64,000 nucleotides of DNA from Ceriagrion tenellum (taxonomy: Eukaryota > Arthropoda > Insecta > Odonata > Coenagrionidae), in contig CAUJGU010000404.1 of the NCBI GenBank assembly GCA_963169105.1, forward strand, positions 56,850 through 120,849, in the 5' to 3' direction. The notes under the pieces are model-generated. The model saw only the letters and a program-made list of their open reading frames with translations, did not search any database and was not told the origin of the DNA. A program made the translations under genes and the position numbers. Shown here piece by piece: positions 61,390 to 64,000 of the stretch (position 1 is its first letter; each line of letters opens with the position of its first letter).

Positions 61390-62815
61390 AGGTCTGTTTA
61401 GACTTTAGTATCTCCACAAGAGATTTGTCATTGGAAGAGCATACTGAGTGCTTAAATCAGAGACTTCCTGCTCAGCCTCATGCATGAACATGTAATGCTC
61501 AGTTTTATGTTGCATATACTTTTGTTTATCACAGTTTATATATTGAAGTGCGTTGTTATCCAGCTGTGTATCTATGTATGTGCGTTGTGAAGAGCCGTTA
61601 AATGAACGTCTTGGCAATCACAGCTTGCTGTGATCGAGTTATTTCAGATTCAGAAGTGGGATTAATAGAGCCGCATTTCAGTGAATTTCGACGGAGAAAA
61701 TCAAGATTTTGTTCATGAATTTCTTCCGCCGTGTTGTGCATTCCGGCGGGTAAGATTCGCGATATTGTTCGAGAGTTTTATTTTTCCGAGAAACGTGAGG
61801 CATGTTGAGGATTTTGAAGGAGATACTTTGCAATATTGTATAGTGTTTCCTTCTGAAAATAATAAACAATTGTATCAGAATGATTGATGTTTTTGATTTG
61901 ACAGATGCGGAGCTGAAAGAAATTCTTCAGCTGAGAGAAGAAGATACAAGAGAGAATATGGCATATTTCGTATTTCGACTGAATTCTTTGAATCCAGATG
62001 GAGTCTGGATTTGGGAGTATTGCCTGGACAACAACCTCTTTTTACGAAAATCTAAGGCATCAGAAGAACAATATCGGATGGAGCAAGATTCGGGAACGAG
62101 ATGTTATTGCGGTTGAACGAGACAGGGCGAGTCGGGAACAAATCGAGATGGCCCAGCAGATAAGGGCACAACAGGAGTCTTTTTGTGCTCTTCAGGAACA
62201 GATAGCTGCTTCTGAGAGCGTTTGCCGATGGAGCCGCCGGAACTAGAAAGATCGCCATCGTGTTCTCGATGAAGGTAGTTATGAAAACTTAGTTGAACAA
62301 CCTGATTCTGCCGAGATTTAGGTTTACAGCAACCCTATTGGAGATTGCGGCGAGTTCAGAAATCGAGGCAGCCAAGCATGGAGGAGCAGACCATCGGAGA
62401 AGAAGGCGCTTGCATGAGAAAGCTCTAACCTTATTCAAAGACCGACGTCAAGCCGACAACCCCGGAAATGGATTACATAACCTCTACGATTTTGCTCCCC
62501 GGACTTGATTTTTACATCGGACGGTTGGAGAACTTTCGGATATCTACAACTTTGATGACCAGCAAGTAGAAACGACAACTGGACCAACGAACACCACCAG
62601 ACGTGACACTAGTTTAGTAAATAAAAAGTCCACATACATGTGGTGTCCGTCCATTGCTGCCGCTCGACCAGAACTGACATAATTTATCTTCCCCGTTGCT
62701 CATAAAAAGAAACATTCTGAAGAACATGGTGCTATTTTGTAGACATTCATGACGTTTTCGATACAAACTTACTGCAGATAAGTTTGATGAATGGTGCACA
62801 GAGCGCTACATTACA
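61390..62815 (+). other. Copy-2-specific insert, 1.4 kb, unidentified
   Basis: It replaces 8,270-10,330 of copy 1. It is less AT-rich than its flanks. An open frame at 61,880-62,116 reads DLTDAELKEILQLREED and FVFRLNSLNPDGVW. A second frame continues with a charged helix (EQIEMAQQIRAQQES) at 62,130-62,200. It resembles a frameshifted gag-like or small structural ORF, but I recognise no family. It ends near TAGTAAATAAAAAG (62,620). Confidence 0.4.
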
Positions 62816-63585
62816 AAGGAATGCAGTCGGGTGCCGTTTGACATGGATAGGCGCTAATGGGTTAATATGATCCTAAATTAGCTAAAATCTCCAAAAAACC
62901 TTTTACGACTTCTCACTCCTAAGCATATAAGCTCATTTTCCCTCACATTGATCATTGCTGTCTGGTTTATGAAGATCTAACTGGAGAGTATAATGCAAAG
63001 CTCTAACGCCTATTGAATATATGCGTAAGGTTTGTTTTCCAAATAAATAAAGATATAAAAATATAGAAAAACATTTCCTCTTATTATACTCGTCTTGCAT
63101 GGTTGAAGGTTAAAACCAAGAGAAAAAACTTACTTGATACATTCCTGTATTGTCTTTTCAAAAAGGAACAATCCGGCTATCTGAAGCGTTTTTTTTCTAT
63201 AAGAAATAATAATTCAAACATATCGACTAGAATGGCTCGTGATTTTCTTATCACCCCTCAACATAGAAGGACCACTTATCAAAAATATTTTTCTATTGTC
63301 GGAGCACGATTATGGAACAGTGTTCCAAAGGATGTAAAGGATTTCGTTTCTTTGCCTGTATTCAAGGAAAGATTTTTTCGTTACATACAAGCCCTTGAAA
63401 GAATATAACTTCTGTTATTTATTTTTTCTTTTCTGTCCTTTAATTATTTTATTACAAAATGTATCCACCCATCATATAAATGTTTCTTATTTTGTAAAAT
63501 ATGAGCTCTTTGTATGAATTAAACCCTATAAGTTCTTAACGGACAATCTTAATGTCTTAGAATAATAAATCATTTTATTATTAGT
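62815..63585 (+). pseudogene. L2/CR1-like LINE 3' end, copy 2
   Basis: Counterpart of 10,330-11,105 and better preserved. The open frame 63,103-63,408 reads TFLYCLFKKEQSGYLKRF, NISTRMARDFLI, then VGARLWNSVPKDVKDF and FKERFFRYI, the standard C-terminus of L2/CR1 ORF2. An AATAAA and a TTA-rich tail follow at about 63,560-63,585. Confidence 0.72.
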
Positions 63586-63976
63586 TTTTATTAAATAATA
63601 ATTAATGGTAAATACTTGCATTCGTTCCGAGCAGAATTAAGTAAATCGCATTTTCCCACCGCATAAATTATCAATCTACCTCAAACCATCGATTTAGCAT
63701 TGATATTTACTTCAGTTGCGAGTTGACAAGGAGGCTTACCAAGGTGGCTTACCAAGATGTAGCTACCTCGGTTCCTTCGCCAAATAAATGAAGCTTTACC
63801 CAATCTGTGTGAGACTCAGGTCTGAGGGTAAACTTTCGATACGTATAATCGCTGAGCAAGAATGGGCAAAGGCTCTCAAGTGAGGTGTGATTATTGTTAC
63901 AGGCCTAAGTCTTTATATTTCAGTCACGGAGTGAGCGGGCCAGCTGCCTGCTTGTCTCGTATTTTAATTGCATCTG

Positions 63977-64000
63977 ATGGTGAACACCTCTCCAAACATT
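63977..64000 (+). CDS. Candidate small membrane peptide, copy 2 (partial at window edge)
   Basis: Eight codons (MVNTSPNI) are visible, seven identical in residue to the ORF at 11,482. The preceding acceptor (TTTATATTTCAG, exon start 63,924) is also kept. Same caveats as copy 1. Confidence 0.25.

Larger units (their letters stand above)
47662..64000 (+). repeat. Segmental duplication, copy 2
   Basis: Counterpart of 1-11,507. It is longer by about 4.8 kb, mainly through a Harbinger-like element (52,369-54,047), a 460-bp insert (54,177-54,640), a 2.5-kb block with a pogo/Tigger-like element (54,820-57,370), about 1 kb of extra LINE at 60.0-61.06 kb, and a 154-bp promoter duplication. Confidence 0.93.

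Noticed and set aside
1..64000. CRISPR array, bacterial operon or rRNA genes
   Set aside because: No regularly spaced repeats, ribosome-binding sites or rRNA motifs; intron signals, LINEs and TIR elements show eukaryotic DNA.

Overview
This is an AT-rich eukaryotic window, almost certainly from a large, transposon-rich arthropod (probably insect) genome. The evidence is one spliced protein-coding gene in about 64 kb, insect-type core promoters with heat-shock elements, and a dense layer of decayed non-LTR retrotransposons (R4/Dong-like, RTE/CFDP2-like, CR1/L2-like) and cut-and-paste elements (pogo/Tigger-like, Harbinger-like, a TIR MITE, a THAP fragment). No species is named because nothing in the sequence is diagnostic.

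The layout is governed by one large duplication. Positions 1-11,507 correspond, in order and on the same strand, to 47,662-64,000, with later element insertions stretching the second copy. Each copy carries the same promoter block: a perfect four-unit heat-shock element, CCAAT boxes, and TATA boxes facing both ways. On its minus-strand side each block has an ATG-free leader exon of about 165 nt ending in a conserved GT. In the second copy this leader (49,526-49,688, minus) lies upstream of the only long coding exon, 36,942-38,581 (minus). That exon begins at a strong splice acceptor, and its first ATG opens a 498-residue protein with an N-terminal ankyrin-like unit, a central coiled coil and an unrecognised C-terminal domain. 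The first copy's leader points off the left edge. I therefore infer a head-to-tail array of minus-strand genes with a promoter-to-promoter spacing of about 47.7 kb.

Region by region: 1-1,797 is inferred intron of the left-hand gene copy. 1,798-2,345 is promoter copy 1. 2,400-11,500 is its upstream side, with R4/Dong-like and L2-like LINE remains and a small membrane-peptide ORF at 11,482. 11,590-36,900 is spacer filled with transposon debris, including a 3.2-kb RTE-type LINE at 21.0-24.3 kb, a MITE at 15.7 kb, a 630-bp tandem repeat at 17 kb and a very young snapback insertion at 33.1 kb. 36,942-38,581 is the coding exon. 38,582-49,525 is its inferred intron, of which 39.0-47.5 kb is built from nested, diverged duplications. 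49,526-50,242 is promoter copy 2, with an additional 154-bp tandem duplication that adds a second heat-shock element. 50.3-64.0 kb is its upstream side, with the same LINE fossils plus copy-specific insertions: a 1.68-kb Harbinger-like element, a pogo/Tigger-like element and a 1.4-kb unidentified insert.

The only strongly supported host gene is the ankyrin/coiled-coil one, for which I recognise no family. Its apparent heat-shock promoter and its duplication are the most interesting biology here. Homology calls are from recalled family motifs; no searches were run.
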